Assembly (NCBI GenBank): GCA_963978905.1
Contig: OZ022259.1
Coordinates: 33,352,343 to 33,416,342 of the forward strand
Origin: Trichostrongylus colubriformis
Lineage: Eukaryota > Nematoda > Chromadorea > Rhabditida > Trichostrongylidae
Length of the DNA stretch: 64,000 nucleotides
Direction: 5' to 3'
The notes beneath the pieces were generated by a model that ran no database searches, was not told the DNA's origin, and saw only the letters and a list, made by a program, of their open reading frames with translations. The position numbers were made by a program, and so were the translations under genes. Below are positions 23,386 through 33,767 of the stretch, piece after piece. The first letter of the stretch is position 1. Every line of letters starts with the position of its first letter.

Positions 23386-23448
23386 GACCGCGTTCATATT
23401 ATACGTAGCGAGGCCGTCGCCACCGGTGCGCAAAGTATAAACGCGGCC
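23386..23448. mobile_element. Very short (63 bp) family A MITE derivative
   Basis: Only the two termini remain: GACCGCGTTCATATTATACG and GCGCAAAGTATAAACGCGGC, with TAC on both sides. A minimal internal-deletion product of the 446-bp type. Confidence 0.55.
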
Positions 23449-23811
23449 TACCACTAGTGTTCTACAGCGCCCGTCGTTAAAATTCTGCGCGTACGCGCTC
23501 ATGACGCTCCTTCTGTGTTACTCCCACTTTGGTTTTCACTTTGTTTGCGCAAAAGTGGTTTCTATAAATGAGACAGCATTTAGCATCTTACAACATGACG
23601 TGCCGCATGTAACACGACATGCACTATTTAGAGACACCTCAAAGCCGGTGACTCCGATAGAGTGTCAAAGTACGAAAGCAGCCACGTCCTATCAGCGTCT
23701 AGCGTCTGAATGTAGCCCAAGCACATGAGTCGTAAAGCGACTCTCTTCTCCTGCGCTTTATTTTGGGTGTTGGTCATGGTGATCCCCTCAAACCCTAACT
23801 ATTAGGTTGTC

Positions 23812-25210
23812 CGGAAAGTTTTCAGCGTTTTTGCGCATTTACAAGATAAATTAAAATATCAAAGCGCGTCAACATGATTCAAATCACATGTTGTGCTCCT
23901 TAGATAGACAAAAGGTTGCTCTTTCCGGATATATGCGTTTCTTGGAATGCCACAAGGTTTGCGGATTCTTAGGAAAATTTTAAGTACTGCGAAAATGGCA
24001 CTTTTTGGATGAATTCACTTCACGAGTTCTTGTTCAGTCGAGTCGCAGCAAAGGAAACCACAATTGTGAAAATTGCAAGAGGAGGGGGTGAAGCACTGGA
24101 TGGAACACTTTGTCACTGGTTTAAGAAGTGCAGAAATGAGAACGAGTTGCTCGAATTTTCAAACGATCAAATCGCTTTAGAGACAGTGTTAGGGGTAATG
24201 TGGGTGATGAGAATCTCTAAGAGGAGTCATTCACTTGAAAACTACGGGTTTGGAAAGCCTATTTGCGGCGAAATCCCCCACGAAGGGCGCGCCCCCGAGC
24301 TGTGGCAGAGGCGGCCTCTTCTGCTCGGGCCGCCTTATTGCGCTCAGTCCGCCTCCCAGCGATTGATTGGCTGGGGTGGGAATAGACGGTATCGCGGCCC
24401 GCTTTCTAAGTTTTGGCTTGAAGCGCACTCCAGAAAAGGGATGCTTACTCATTCTCGAGCATCTCTTCGTGTTTACAACATGGCAACACGCCAATGGAAC
24501 ACTCATCCGGACCACCCGCCTCTTCACGGTAATGCTCCACATCGAGGATCAACGGTGGGGAGGGGTCCTATTCCTCGGGTTTTTGGCCATTTCCATCCTT
24601 TTTTTCTTCACTATCCTGTTACTAGTCATCTCGTCTTTCACATTTACTACTTCTTCTACTTTTCTGCCGAATTTCACCAAACACTGCCTTTAAGTAAAAC
24701 GGCAGAAAGCGAGGAGCCTCTATAATTGCAGGGAATATTTACAAACATTGGCCTTCAACAAACAAACTTAGTTGACCACCTCAAGTAGTCTTGATTTGAA
24801 AGAAACCCGAAAAATGAGTGCCGTGCGACCCCTCGGAGCAGCCATGAGCGGGCACATTTTCCACAAATCGTCTTCCACTAATTGAAGCAGTTGCAGGGCA
24901 AGGCCCTTACTCGTCCATCATGTTCATCAGATCTAGCGCTAACTATGCCGCACTTCCCAAAACATCTAGACAGCTCCTTCAGTAACCGTGTGTTCAGAAA
25001 TAATGGCGATTTGGAGTCGACTTTTTTCATTTCGCGCAATACAAATCATCAGCCCTTCACCAAATTGAGATATTCAGGTATGCATAATGTTGCCAAGAGT
25101 GTAGCGAATCGAATGGTGTTTATTCTGTGAGAAAAGATGCACTCTGAGCCGAGTTATGATCCTCCGAAGTTGAAATGGCAAAAACGGCAAGAACTTTCCG
25201 GACAACCTAA
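23812..25210 (+). mobile_element. Degenerate mariner element with a nested MITE
   Basis: Perfect 19-bp terminal repeats (TTAGGTTGTCCGGAAAGTT and complement) with TA at each side. The host part is about 890 bp, so it is internally deleted. Readable remnants include a helix-turn-helix-like stretch (LCHWFKKCRNENELLEFS, about 24110-24170) and a C-terminal stretch with the mariner spacing around HFPKHLDSSFSNRVF (about 24950-25130). Frames are broken, so no active enzyme. It is a different family from the intact mariner at 31095. Confidence 0.75.
24181..24689. mobile_element. TTRA-site MITE nested in the dead mariner
   Basis: Begins AGACAGTGTTAGGGG and ends AACACTGCCT. It is flanked by TTAG and TTAA, a target duplication with one change. 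Its insertion is younger than the mariner that it splits. The long ORF spanning 24009-24725 is a chimera of mariner remnant and MITE. Confidence 0.75.
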
Positions 25211-25214
25211 TATA

Positions 25215-25595
25215 TACGGTTCCGCACGTCCGCACGTGGCGTTGCGAAAATTTGTCATAGGGACACACATCCGTTTAAGGAGAATTCTCACGTGAGAAGT
25301 GCTCTACTCTCTCGCACTCTTTCCCCTATCCATGCCAAGCCAAGACTAGCCCGGTAATACCCTTCCTTCTGTCATTTGTGTGCAAAGGGTAATGGAAGTG
25401 TGATGTATAGAAATGCAGCTGCAGCACAATTTATTTTGCTTCTCAAGTTATTGTATAATAGCAGAGGTGTACCGCTTATAGTGTGTTTGAGAACTGGCTC
25501 GGTGGCGGAATAGAGAAAATCGATTGAGGATCAAGGTGCTACATATTGATACCAAATACTGCATATTTGAAAATCATATAGAGGAAACGAGGTGG
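25215..25595. other. Intergenic stretch, no gene seen
   Basis: No ORF or RNA signature supported. Confidence 0.4.
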
Positions 25596-25695
25596 AGATT
25601 TATAAAGACCAAGAACCGATGTTTTCGAATGATATCGATCGATATCGATTGTTCTACGGAATTTCCACTTCCGTAGCATTACCCAGAGGTGGCGA
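25596..25695. repeat. Repeat copy 1 (paired with 26356-26455)
   Basis: CCAAGAACCGATGTTTTCG, ATATCGATCGATATCGAT, GTTCTACGGAATTT and GTAGCATTACCCA occur in the same order and orientation 760 bp downstream. The middle is a GATATCGATC palindromic run. The copies bracket the putative small-gene exon at 25785. Confidence 0.7.
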
Positions 25696-25784
25696 AGCTC
25701 AATTTTCTTCGTGAGATCGTCTCCGAATTCACGAAGGCTCATCGATCGTGAACTAAGCACATATTTTGAATCCATACATACAGT

Positions 25785-26740
25785 ATGAAAGGAGTCGTTC
25801 CCGCAAGGCTCGTGTCGTATTTCATCATGAACACCCTAGTCTCTCTTGTACTTACCGTGATCCCTGTCGTAACAGCAGAGAAGGATACCAGCTTCTACAC
25901 CGCACTAACAGCTATGGAAAAAAGCGATTGGGCGATGAAGTCCACCGTACTTCGAAAAAGTCTTGAGAGAAGCAAAATTCACGCACGTCTACGATAAATA
26001 TTCCGTGAAAGACCCATTTCTGCGTGGAGGAAAAAAATCACCGCTCTTGAGCTGGGCACTGTCTTCGAATGGATTCTAGGCAGGGTGTCTCACTACGTTA
26101 GTTAAGTGAATGCATGTCTTCGAGCTACTGTTTAATCATTTTTTGCACTGTGTTGGTTTACCAGATGGCTGGCGTTCACAACTTCGGGCATCAAACGATG
26201 GACGTCAGTTCGACGGGAATGCTCTGTTGTGCGAAATTTCATCGATGCTCGTTATCATTAAAATAAAGCATCACTGCTCATCATTTTAGGCATGTAGCTC
26301 CATGTCATCTTTACTTCGGTTGCATTATACCCATTGGGGTGATTCACTTCGTCTTCTATAAAAACCAAGAACCGATGTTTTCGATCGATATCGATCGATG
26401 TTGCGTTGTTCTACGGAATTTATACCTCTGTAGCATTACCCACCCGTTGGAGTGCAAATGAATATGATATTATGTTGCTCTCTGAACTTAGCTTTGTTCC
26501 GTTACGTCAACTGACTAAATTTCCAATTTTTCCCAGTAAGTCAGTAGACTCCTAAATGACATTCGAAATATCCTCCTCGTAGAAAAAGAAAGTGATCCAC
26601 TTCAAACTGCACGAGTTCTAATACGGTAATGCTTATGCTAATTCACGACGTTTATTTTATGTTTTGTTTGCTGCTCACTGTGGAAAGGCGCTTCATGTAT
26701 CAATTCTTTGTTTCAGATTGCAATTCTACGCTATGAATTG
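25785..26740 (+). CDS. Candidate small secreted protein (uncertain gene model)
   Basis: The ATG at 25785, just after a CAG, opens 70 codons. They start with a basic/hydrophobic segment ending VLTVIPVVTA, which reads as a signal peptide, followed by a charged helical stretch (YTALTAMEKSDWAMKS). A second exon-like stretch, about 26545-26625, follows GTCAG and ends at GGTAATG; it encodes LLNDIRNILLVEKESDPL. It is in phase to run into 26717-26740, 14 bp before AATAAA. A donor such as the GTCCACC near 25938 would join the two. No family is recognised. It may be a small secreted helical protein of parasite type, or chance. Confidence 0.3.
26356..26455. repeat. Repeat copy 2 (paired with 25596-25695)
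   Basis: Second member, with slightly altered GATCGATATCGATCGAT core and the same flanking blocks. Confidence 0.7.
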
Positions 26741-26818
26741 ATGATTTTGAATAAAGAGGGACTAGAAGAAATGACACGCAGCATTTGTATCTTTGGTGTT
26801 GCTCTTGGACTGAGCTAG

Positions 26819-29800
26819 CGAATTCAGATAGACTGCACTAGAATATGCTTATTTTTTGCGCAATTTTCACGACGAGAACACTCAGTTGTTTATTTCATTA
26901 ATTCGTTTCATCCATTCCATTGGTAGAAAGACAGCAAATCCTAACGGACGCAGGTGGCTCTCTAATTAATGTTTTGCTTTGAATTGGTTTGGGGCCTGGG
27001 AATTAAGATGGTTCTATTATAAAGGTATGACGGCACGAATAATCCTTATGTCCTGCAATCCGACATCATCCCGCCCAGTTAAACTGTTTTACAAATAGGG
27101 TAATGGGTTGTTCTCATCGACGATGTCCTTTTTTTGTACAGTTTCTGCACTTCGCTGTACGATACTGAAAACATGGCCGCCTTTGTTCGAAGGATTCTAG
27201 TCATGCTATTACTCCTTTACAACTAAATGGTGTGTGCATCTTGAGCGAAACGTTGTTTAGGTGTGTACTAATGTGCTCCAGAAAGAAAGTACTCGTCTAC
27301 TTTTTGCGCATCGCCTAATTACGCTGTACACAATCCAAACAGGGGTGAGTCATTATATTTGTCTTTATCAGATATAGAGTGCATATATTTATTTATATGA
27401 AATACACTCACACGAGTGTGCCCGAGTAAAAGAAGATGACATACTTTAAGTCAATGTAGCAGGAAACAAATGGAAGAAACAAAACAAAACAAAAAACAAA
27501 ACATTCACAACTGGAAACTGATAAACAATAACAACAAACCGGCGTGAGCGCGAAAAAAGTGTCCAGTAGCGAAAATAACTGAATGAGAACGTATTTTGAT
27601 TCCAGCTACTGGAGGTGGTACCTCCCAAGACCGCGATATCCAACCACCTAGTTAAACCAGAAAAAAAGTTTCGGAGCACTGCACTCCTGCGTTGTTATTC
27701 ATATTGTGTGATTGATGGTATTGGGGATAACACCACTCAACGAGAGCACAAGGGCATGCAAGTTGAACCGCGGAACCAGACTTTCGCATGTTAGGTGTTC
27801 CCTACACTCAGCAATCCAATTCTCGGCCACAAAGGAAAATCAAAAGGAAAGCAGAGAGCGTGGTCATAAAAGGAGTAGCCGGAACAAGATTCATTTAAAT
27901 CGAGGCCGAAAGGCTGCCAGACCTGTGACGATAATATAGAATAGCGGTACACCAGTAATGAGTGGCATAAAATAAGCAAAACTACAAGCGGAAGCAGAAG
28001 GTGGAAGTGAGGCAGAAAACGTGATCTTGGCTGTGAACTAGCGAAATAGTATGCGAATACTTATGTGCATCACAGGCAATGGTCCACCAGAAGTTGTTGC
28101 GACGACGATCGAAACACATAAGTCAACGCACTTCTAGCTGAATTATAATGATATAGCTGAACCACTCACCGCCAGGTAAACACCTGTTCCTCTACAACAA
28201 GGAGCACCGCAAAAAGAAATGATCTCAACAGGCATCTTCAAGACCTAAAATTCAAAGCAAGTCGGCTTTTTCTAACTTTTACATGGATGAGTGACTAGTA
28301 CTGGCACTCATAAGTTCTCTAGGAGGTAGCTGGACCCAATTGCATCTCGATTAAGAAAGAAATCGAATAGTCGAGTAGGACTTCTGAATCACCGGTTCGT
28401 CTCGGTACAGATACTCAGTCAGGAAATCTGACCTATTAGGTTCGATGGGCAACCGTCCCAAAAAAAAATTATCTTCAAGTACCTTCCAAATAATACGATT
28501 GAACAGTATCACCTTGGTTATGATCGGGGGGTTTTGTGACTCTGACGCAGCGGTCAGGTTTTTCCTAATGCGGGCGAGCGAGCTGATTAGTTCACACCGA
28601 CTGTGCGATCAAGCACCAACCAATGTGAAACGAACCTGAGGCGGAGCACAATATGACGATCCCGAAACAGTGAAGCAAAGCGAATATAGAGCAAACAACA
28701 ATATACGACGAAAAGCACCACGCAGCCAAAAGAGCGCAAAAACGAGCCAAGAGCAAAAAAAGAGCAACTGAGCCCCGAGGGGTCTCGATCCCGCTTGTTA
28801 TGCATGAGATCCCGCGTAATTTAAATGGCGCCAGTCGACGCTCCCTATTTTGATACATCAACAAAATTGAATATGGGGTAGAACAAAGGACAACGAGAAA
28901 TATTACATACATGTAATAGACACAAAGAGTCAAGACGAAACGGTTATGACATCTATTTAAATTTTGGGATAGTGCGAACTTCTCTCACTATGTCTGAACA
29001 CCCAAAACCTACTTATAGTCAGTTCCAATTCTTCACGAAGTAGCTGAAAGCAAATACAAGGTCAGAAACTTTTCTTTGTTATCGCAAAGATCTCAATCAC
29101 ACTGAAGCCTTTCTTTATGGGAAAGTAAATGACGCCCTACAACACCTCTTATGCATTCGGAGGAATACTTTTGGTAAACACATGTTGGCTCAAGCTTCAC
29201 CATGTCCTTTTACAATCGGATTCCAAACCTAGGAAGCATACTCTACATGTGGCAAAACATAGGCTTTGATAAGCTAAACGAGAGTACCAGTACCATCACA
29301 ATGGATATTTCTAAAATCTCAAGCAGAGGAAAAAAGTTTTATTAGCCGCATGTTCCACTGCACTTTTTTTACGGAATCGCAGCTCGTCCTTCGGCACTAA
29401 GCCAGCTATAGCCCCCCCCCCCGATCCCGTCCATCCACTCCGACCACAGCTGGGTTTAGACGGAGCTTCTTTCAAAGTGTCGTTAATGTGGGCCTGTGAT
29501 CCATAGGATAAGATAACATAGAGATGAAATTCAAGTAGTTAGGGAGATGTTAACATGGAGAAACAGGTGGTATTTCAGTCCTTATGATACCATCTGTCTG
29601 GCATGGCACGACCTATTATTCAATATTAGGCTTAGAGTCGATATCTGGCGGGAACGGGCGTCAATGGACACGACTCGGCATAAATAAATAGATTGCCGTG
29701 GTCTTTGATCACTTTCCCCCCTTATTAAGACTGTTTGTTTTCTTCCTCAACATTTTTTGCAAGTTGATTACTCGAATTGAGGTTCGATAAAAGAGTATCC

Positions 29801-30235
29801 TTGTCCACGTGTTGAGTCGACCTTGCACAACCTTGGGAAGGATAACACGCAAATTCGTGGCGTTACGAAATTTTTTAGGCTTATCCTTTGTGAGGTCGCC
29901 GTGTCCTGCGTCCCTGCTCACATCGTCGATATTAACTACACAAAATCTGTTGTTACCATACTGCTTCTGTGCTACTCCTTTACTTGCTGGATTCCTACTG
30001 TGGACCGTATCTGTGAGCACCAGTGTGGCACGGTATGAGAGGAAAGAAGAAACTTGCCACCGCAAATGGTCGTTTTTGTTCTCTTTCCCGACTGGGCTGC
30101 TTCCATTGTTGACCAATCCACTACTGGACGGATACGTTTGACCCTTTTCGCTGCTCTTTTGCCGTTCGCGTTGTTTCCTTGTGGCTGAGAAACTGCATTA
30201 CTATCTCCAAGTGACTTCTTTAGTCACCTTACAAG
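26819..30235. other. Long intergenic stretch, no gene supported
   Basis: Contains overlapping ORFs on both strands (for example near 29709-30141) without domains, a poly-C run near 29411, and a B-box-like motif on the minus strand near 28780. None is strong enough to call. Confidence 0.4.
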
Positions 30236-30433
30236 GTATTTTGTGATTTGATTCGAGATGTAGCGAATGGATTTAACCACTGGATGTCTCTTCTGTTTGG
30301 ATCAAGCGTCAGGGACCCTGCACGACATTGTATTGATCCGAGTGGTTGTCTCATGAAGGTGTTAGCATGGCTTTCAAAGCACCGTAAACAGGGGCGTTCC
30401 ATTTCTGATGTATGCAAGAAATTATTTGAGTAG
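30236..30433 (+). CDS. Exon-like ORF, unidentified
   Basis: After TTACAAG at 30235 a frame stays open for 65 codons and ends in TAG, with AATAAA at 30437. The composition is protein-like (DLIRDVANGFNHWMSLLFG, then a basic helical end LAWLSKHRKQGRSISDV). It could be the last exon of an unseen gene or a relic. The 3' signal would be unusually close to the stop. Confidence 0.25.
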   Translation, partial: VFCDLIRDVANGFNHWMSLLFGSSVRDPARHCIDPSGCLMKVLAWLSKHRKQGRSISDVCKKLFE

Positions 30434-30460
30434 GTCAATAAACTTAGGCTAGAGACTCAA

Positions 30461-30770
30461 AGACATCATTAGGGGTAAGGCGGTAGTGGAGAAATCCCAA
30501 CAAGAAGTCACTCACATGGTAGTCCTGGCCCTAAGAAGGCTACCTGCGGCGAAATCCCGGTGAAAAAGCGCCCCTCCGAGCTGTAGAAGCGCTGCAAAAC
30601 GCCGAAGCGTACAGCGGTTCCGCCTCTGCCACGCAACGGTTCCGCCTCCCGATGACGTGATTCTCGTTGGCGGGGCGGGAGCGTTCGAGGAGATGCGGCA
30701 GGATTTGGGGGGCGCTGCGGCGCGCTTTTTCCTTCGTCGATAGGCGTGTCGTAGGCTGTTTTCAAAACGG
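30461..30770. mobile_element. Fragment of the TTRA-site MITE family
   Basis: Left end AGACATCATTAGGGG followed by internal blocks GAAATCCCGGTGAAAAAGCG and GCCTCTGCCACGC shared with the copies at 1990, 22761 and 24181. The right terminus is missing. Confidence 0.6.
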
Positions 30771-31094
30771 GTGATCATCATTTTCGTTGTTTTTCGTTGT
30801 AAGCTTCGTAGTTGTATTTGTTTGATATGTCAGTAGATGAAACCTATTGCTATTGAGTTTTTGTTTAATGTTATTTAAATTTGTTGGTGACGTATAACTC
30901 TCTTGGAATATTCAGAATATTGATGTACTCTTTCAGGGATGCATGACGATCGAAGATTTGAAAGTGCTGTTGACTCGTTTCGATATTTTATTCACAGCGT
31001 TGGCTACTAGATTATTCGATGTTTCGCATTAAGTGCAGGTAATATTTGATTCGTTTTATTTTCTGAGTTTTCCGGATGGTGCACCCAATACATA

Positions 31095-32338
31095 TTAGGT
31101 TGGACGGGAAGTTCTGGGACACCTTGTGAGAAAAATTCAATTTATTTTAATTTTATTCACATGTAACTTCAGTCACCAAAGTATGCACCATCGTGATCTA
31201 CAATGTACTGCCAACGCTCAGGAAGATCGTAGATACCCTTCCGGTAGAATTCGGGAGACTTCTGGTCAAAGAAGTTCTGGAGCCCGCTCTTGAGATCGTC
31301 GTCATCTTTGAACTGTCGCCCGTCAAGGAAGTGGCTCAACGACCGGAATAGGTGGTAGTCAGTTGGGGACATGTCCGGGGAATATGGTGGGTGGGGAAGC
31401 GTCGTCCAGCCGAGGTCCAGAATCTTCTGGCGCGTCAACGTTGCCACATGTGGACGTGCATTGTCGTGGAGAAAGAAGACTCGGTCCATTTTTCCTCGAA
31501 GTTTCGACGCCACCGTGTCAAGCTGCTTGCAGTAGAGATCCGCTGTGACCGTTGTGTTCGACGGAAGGAGCTCCCAATGTATCGCACCCATCGTGCACCA
31601 CCAGACGCACAGAAGTACTTTCCTCGGGTGAAGGCCGCTCTTCGGCGTCGGAATTCCAGAGTCGCTCGGCTTCAGCCACTGACGACCGTGGTGGTAGTTA
31701 ACGTAGAGCGTCCACTTTTCATCGCAAGTCACCAGGTTGTCGAGCCACGCAGTCGTCCGTTTGAACGAGAGAAGAGAAGCCGCGATATCAGACCTCAATC
31801 GGAGCTGTGCAGCGGAGAGTTGGTGTGGGATCCAGACGGGCATTTTCCAAGCGAACCCGAGCGCATGTAGGTAGTGTAGCACCGTGGAGTGGGAGGATCC
31901 GAGTCGCTCCGCGAGGCACCAGCTCGACTGACGGGGATCTTCTTCAACGGCAGCTGTCAGGGCGTCGACATCGAAGACCGGAGGACGTCCTGAGCGTGGT
32001 TCATCTTCTAGCGTTGTCTGTCCTTCACCGAAACGCTGATACCACCGAATCACCGTAGACTTCGAAGTGGTGTTCGCACCCATCGAGTGGTTGATTCTGT
32101 CGGCCGCCAGGCGCGCAGAACTACCAAGGCGGTACTCATGAAGAATCAGCAGTCGAAGACCTTCTCGCGAAATAGGCTCAGATTCGCCGCTTGTCGAAGC
32201 CATAGTGGTGATAACCAGACTAGTGAAGAGTCCTTCACACTCCATCATATATACCCTTACCATGGACTGTCCCACAATTCTTTACAGGTTTCTACAGGAA
32301 AAAACAAAAAGTGTCCCAGAACTTCCCGTCCAACCTAA
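31095..32338 (-). mobile_element. Intact mariner transposon
   Basis: 1244 bp with perfect 28-bp terminal inverted repeats starting TTAGGTTGGACGGGAAGTTC, flanked by the TA target duplication at 31093-31094 and 32339-32340. It holds one uninterrupted transposase gene on the minus strand. Structure and protein resemble the mariners of hookworms (such as bandit of Ancylostoma caninum); identity to any named element was not tested. Confidence 0.95.
31169..32203 (-). CDS. Mariner transposase (DD34D), full length
   Basis: 344 codons from the ATG at 32203. That start gives the length usual for mariner transposases (about 345); an in-frame ATG at 32275 would add 24 residues. The N-terminal paired helix-turn-helix region (about residues 10-110) contains VIRWYQRFGEG. 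The linker motif WVPHEL appears as WIPHQL (124-129). Catalytic Asp are D161 (VTCDEKW), D247 (LHDNARPH) and D282 (SPDMSPTDYH), with 34 residues between the last two, which defines the mariner DD34D class. The enzyme cuts and reinserts the element at TA sites in the nucleus. No stop or frameshift is present, so it could encode an active enzyme. Confidence 0.95.
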   Translation of the reverse strand: MASTSGESEPISREGLRLLILHEYRLGSSARLAADRINHSMGANTTSKSTVIRWYQRFGEGQTTLEDEPRSGRPPVFDVDALTAAVEEDPRQSSWCLAERLGSSHSTVLHYLHALGFAWKMPVWIPHQLSAAQLRLRSDIAASLLSFKRTTAWLDNLVTCDEKWTLYVNYHHGRQWLKPSDSGIPTPKSGLHPRKVLLCVWWCTMGAIHWELLPSNTTVTADLYCKQLDTVASKLRGKMDRVFFLHDNARPHVATLTRQKILDLGWTTLPHPPYSPDMSPTDYHLFRSLSHFLDGRQFKDDDDLKSGLQNFFDQKSPEFYRKGIYDLPERWQYIVDHDGAYFGD

Positions 32339-32859
32339 TAGTATAGTTTAGTCAATCGACATTCCGACTGATCGAATGGATCTTCGATTGAGCTTGTTTT
32401 TTTGTCGGTTGTTATGTTACTTTTTCATCCATTCCCCATTTTTTGCGAGTACTGATTTTATTTTATAGGTAATTCCTATTCATCAGCATGCTTTTAAAAT
32501 GGTTTACTGCTACAGCGCGGCGGATGACGCAGATGGTAAGTGTTTCCATTTGGTAATGAAGGGAACTTTTTCGAAAATGATGATTGTGTTCTTGTTTTTC
32601 TTCCTGATTTTATTTTATAGGTAGTTCCTATTCATCAGCATGGTTTCCTTCGTTGTTATTGTTAGGTGAATTTTCCCGTTTTTCTTTCAACAAGTTTTTT
32701 AGGATGCTAAATCGGTCATGACGGCTGACGGCTGTTTGTATATACAGCGAGACACGAGACGAAGCTGATGGTTCTCTCTCTTTTGACAAACTTCGTGATA
32801 GACTTCGTTCCATCTCAGTCGTCAATTGCGGAATGGGGAAAGCAGCTGAAGCCAGCAGC

Positions 32860-33240
32860 GGCGAGCACTGCTCCCACTGGAACTGGAACTGGTTTGTTTT
32901 TCATTGATTCCGTCTCATTAGCAGAAAGAACGATTTTCGCTTTTCCTATGATTTGAGAAACCTTAATATTCTTGTGGCATCTTGATATTCAGGTCTGTTT
33001 GGATACAACCGGTGGATCACTTTTCGGATCAAGCACATCGGCCACGAAACCATTTTCCTTTGCATGTACATCTTCGGGAGACACAGCACTGTTCCCCTCG
33101 CTGACCACATCCGCTGAGCCATTAGGAATGTTGGAGGAGAGAAGAGTTCGAGATTCCTCAGTGCTTAACAATTTCTCCGCCTCTGAGAATTTTCCCAGGC
33201 CCTCATGGACCATTGCAGCTCAACCTCTGAAACCCAATAT
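32860..33240 (+). pseudogene. FG-nucleoporin-like fragment (tentative)
   Basis: A Thr/Gly-rich stretch (STAPTGTGTG) ends at a GT near 32891. After an ATATTCAG acceptor at 32997 the frame gives LFG at once. One base later a second frame reads GGSLFGSSTSATKPFSFA and continues Ser/Thr-rich. Alternating FG or LF dipeptides in Ser/Thr/Gly-rich sequence resemble nuclear-pore FG repeats. The one-base break suggests a pseudogene or sequence error. Upstream exon-like stretches (32470-32535, 32704-32760) could not be joined with certainty. Confidence 0.25.
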
Positions 33241-33299
33241 CATTTTTTTATCACAAAATGTTACAATTTCTTCCATTCGTACCCAACCAGAACATTCAA

Positions 33300-33516
33300 A
33301 ATATCGACACTTTATAATTAGAAAGTGTGGAGAACAATTTGAGGCTCCACAAAAAGCGCGAAAGATTGTAAAAGGAATTTTGAGCTTTTTGAGCTTTTTG
33401 GCGAGCTTTCGGCGCTCAGCGCCTTTTCCAAGCCTGGAACAGAGCAAATTATTTCATATATTAGTACTATGAAATGAGTCAGCAGATGTATTTGGCTGAC
33501 TCATTTCATAGTACTA
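33300..33516. repeat. Left arm of an inverted repeat around the Penelope-like element
   Basis: Blocks such as AGAACAATTTGAGGCTCC, AAAGCGCGAAAGATTG and CAGAGCAAATTATTTCATAT recur reverse-complemented at 35440-35645. The arm ends in a 22-bp palindrome (33462-33516) right at the gap. It may be the inverted pseudo-LTR of the Penelope-like element. Confidence 0.65.
33462..33516. repeat. Perfect hairpin abutting the assembly gap
   Basis: TAGTACTATGAAATGAGTCA is mirrored by TGACTCATTTCATAGTACTA across a loop of about 10 nt. Its location directly at the first N suggests that the palindrome caused the assembly break, or is itself a mis-join. Confidence 0.8.
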
Positions 33517-33716
33517 NNNNNNNNNNNNNNNNNNNNNNNNNNNNNNNNNNNNNNNNNNNNNNNNNNNNNNNNNNNNNNNNNNNNNNNNNNNNNNNNNNNN
33601 NNNNNNNNNNNNNNNNNNNNNNNNNNNNNNNNNNNNNNNNNNNNNNNNNNNNNNNNNNNNNNNNNNNNNNNNNNNNNNNNNNNNNNNNNNNNNNNNNNNN
33701 NNNNNNNNNNNNNNNN
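33517..33716. other. Assembly gap (200 N)
   Basis: Exactly 200 undetermined bases, a conventional scaffold gap of unknown true size. It removes the 5' part of the Penelope-like element. Confidence 1.
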
Positions 33717-33767
33717 ATACGTTACCAAATTTGTGGGTTTTAACAAGAGAATAATAAGTAGGAATAC

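Noticed and set aside
24009..24725. Largest intergenic ORF, 238 codons
   Set aside because: It crosses from mariner remnant into a nested MITE, so it is a chimera of two dead elements.
26717..26818. Open 33-codon frame after TTTCAG ending in TAG, considered as the last exon of the small gene
   Set aside because: Its phase does not match the preceding exon (phase 2). The matching frame ends earlier, before AATAAA, though the alternative cannot be excluded.
28750..28815. B-box-like motif on the minus strand (GGATCGAGACC)
   Set aside because: Two mismatches to the B box and no cloverleaf.
29709..30141. Overlapping ORFs of 110-135 codons on both strands
   Set aside because: No domain, no splice context and equal openness on both strands; likely chance.
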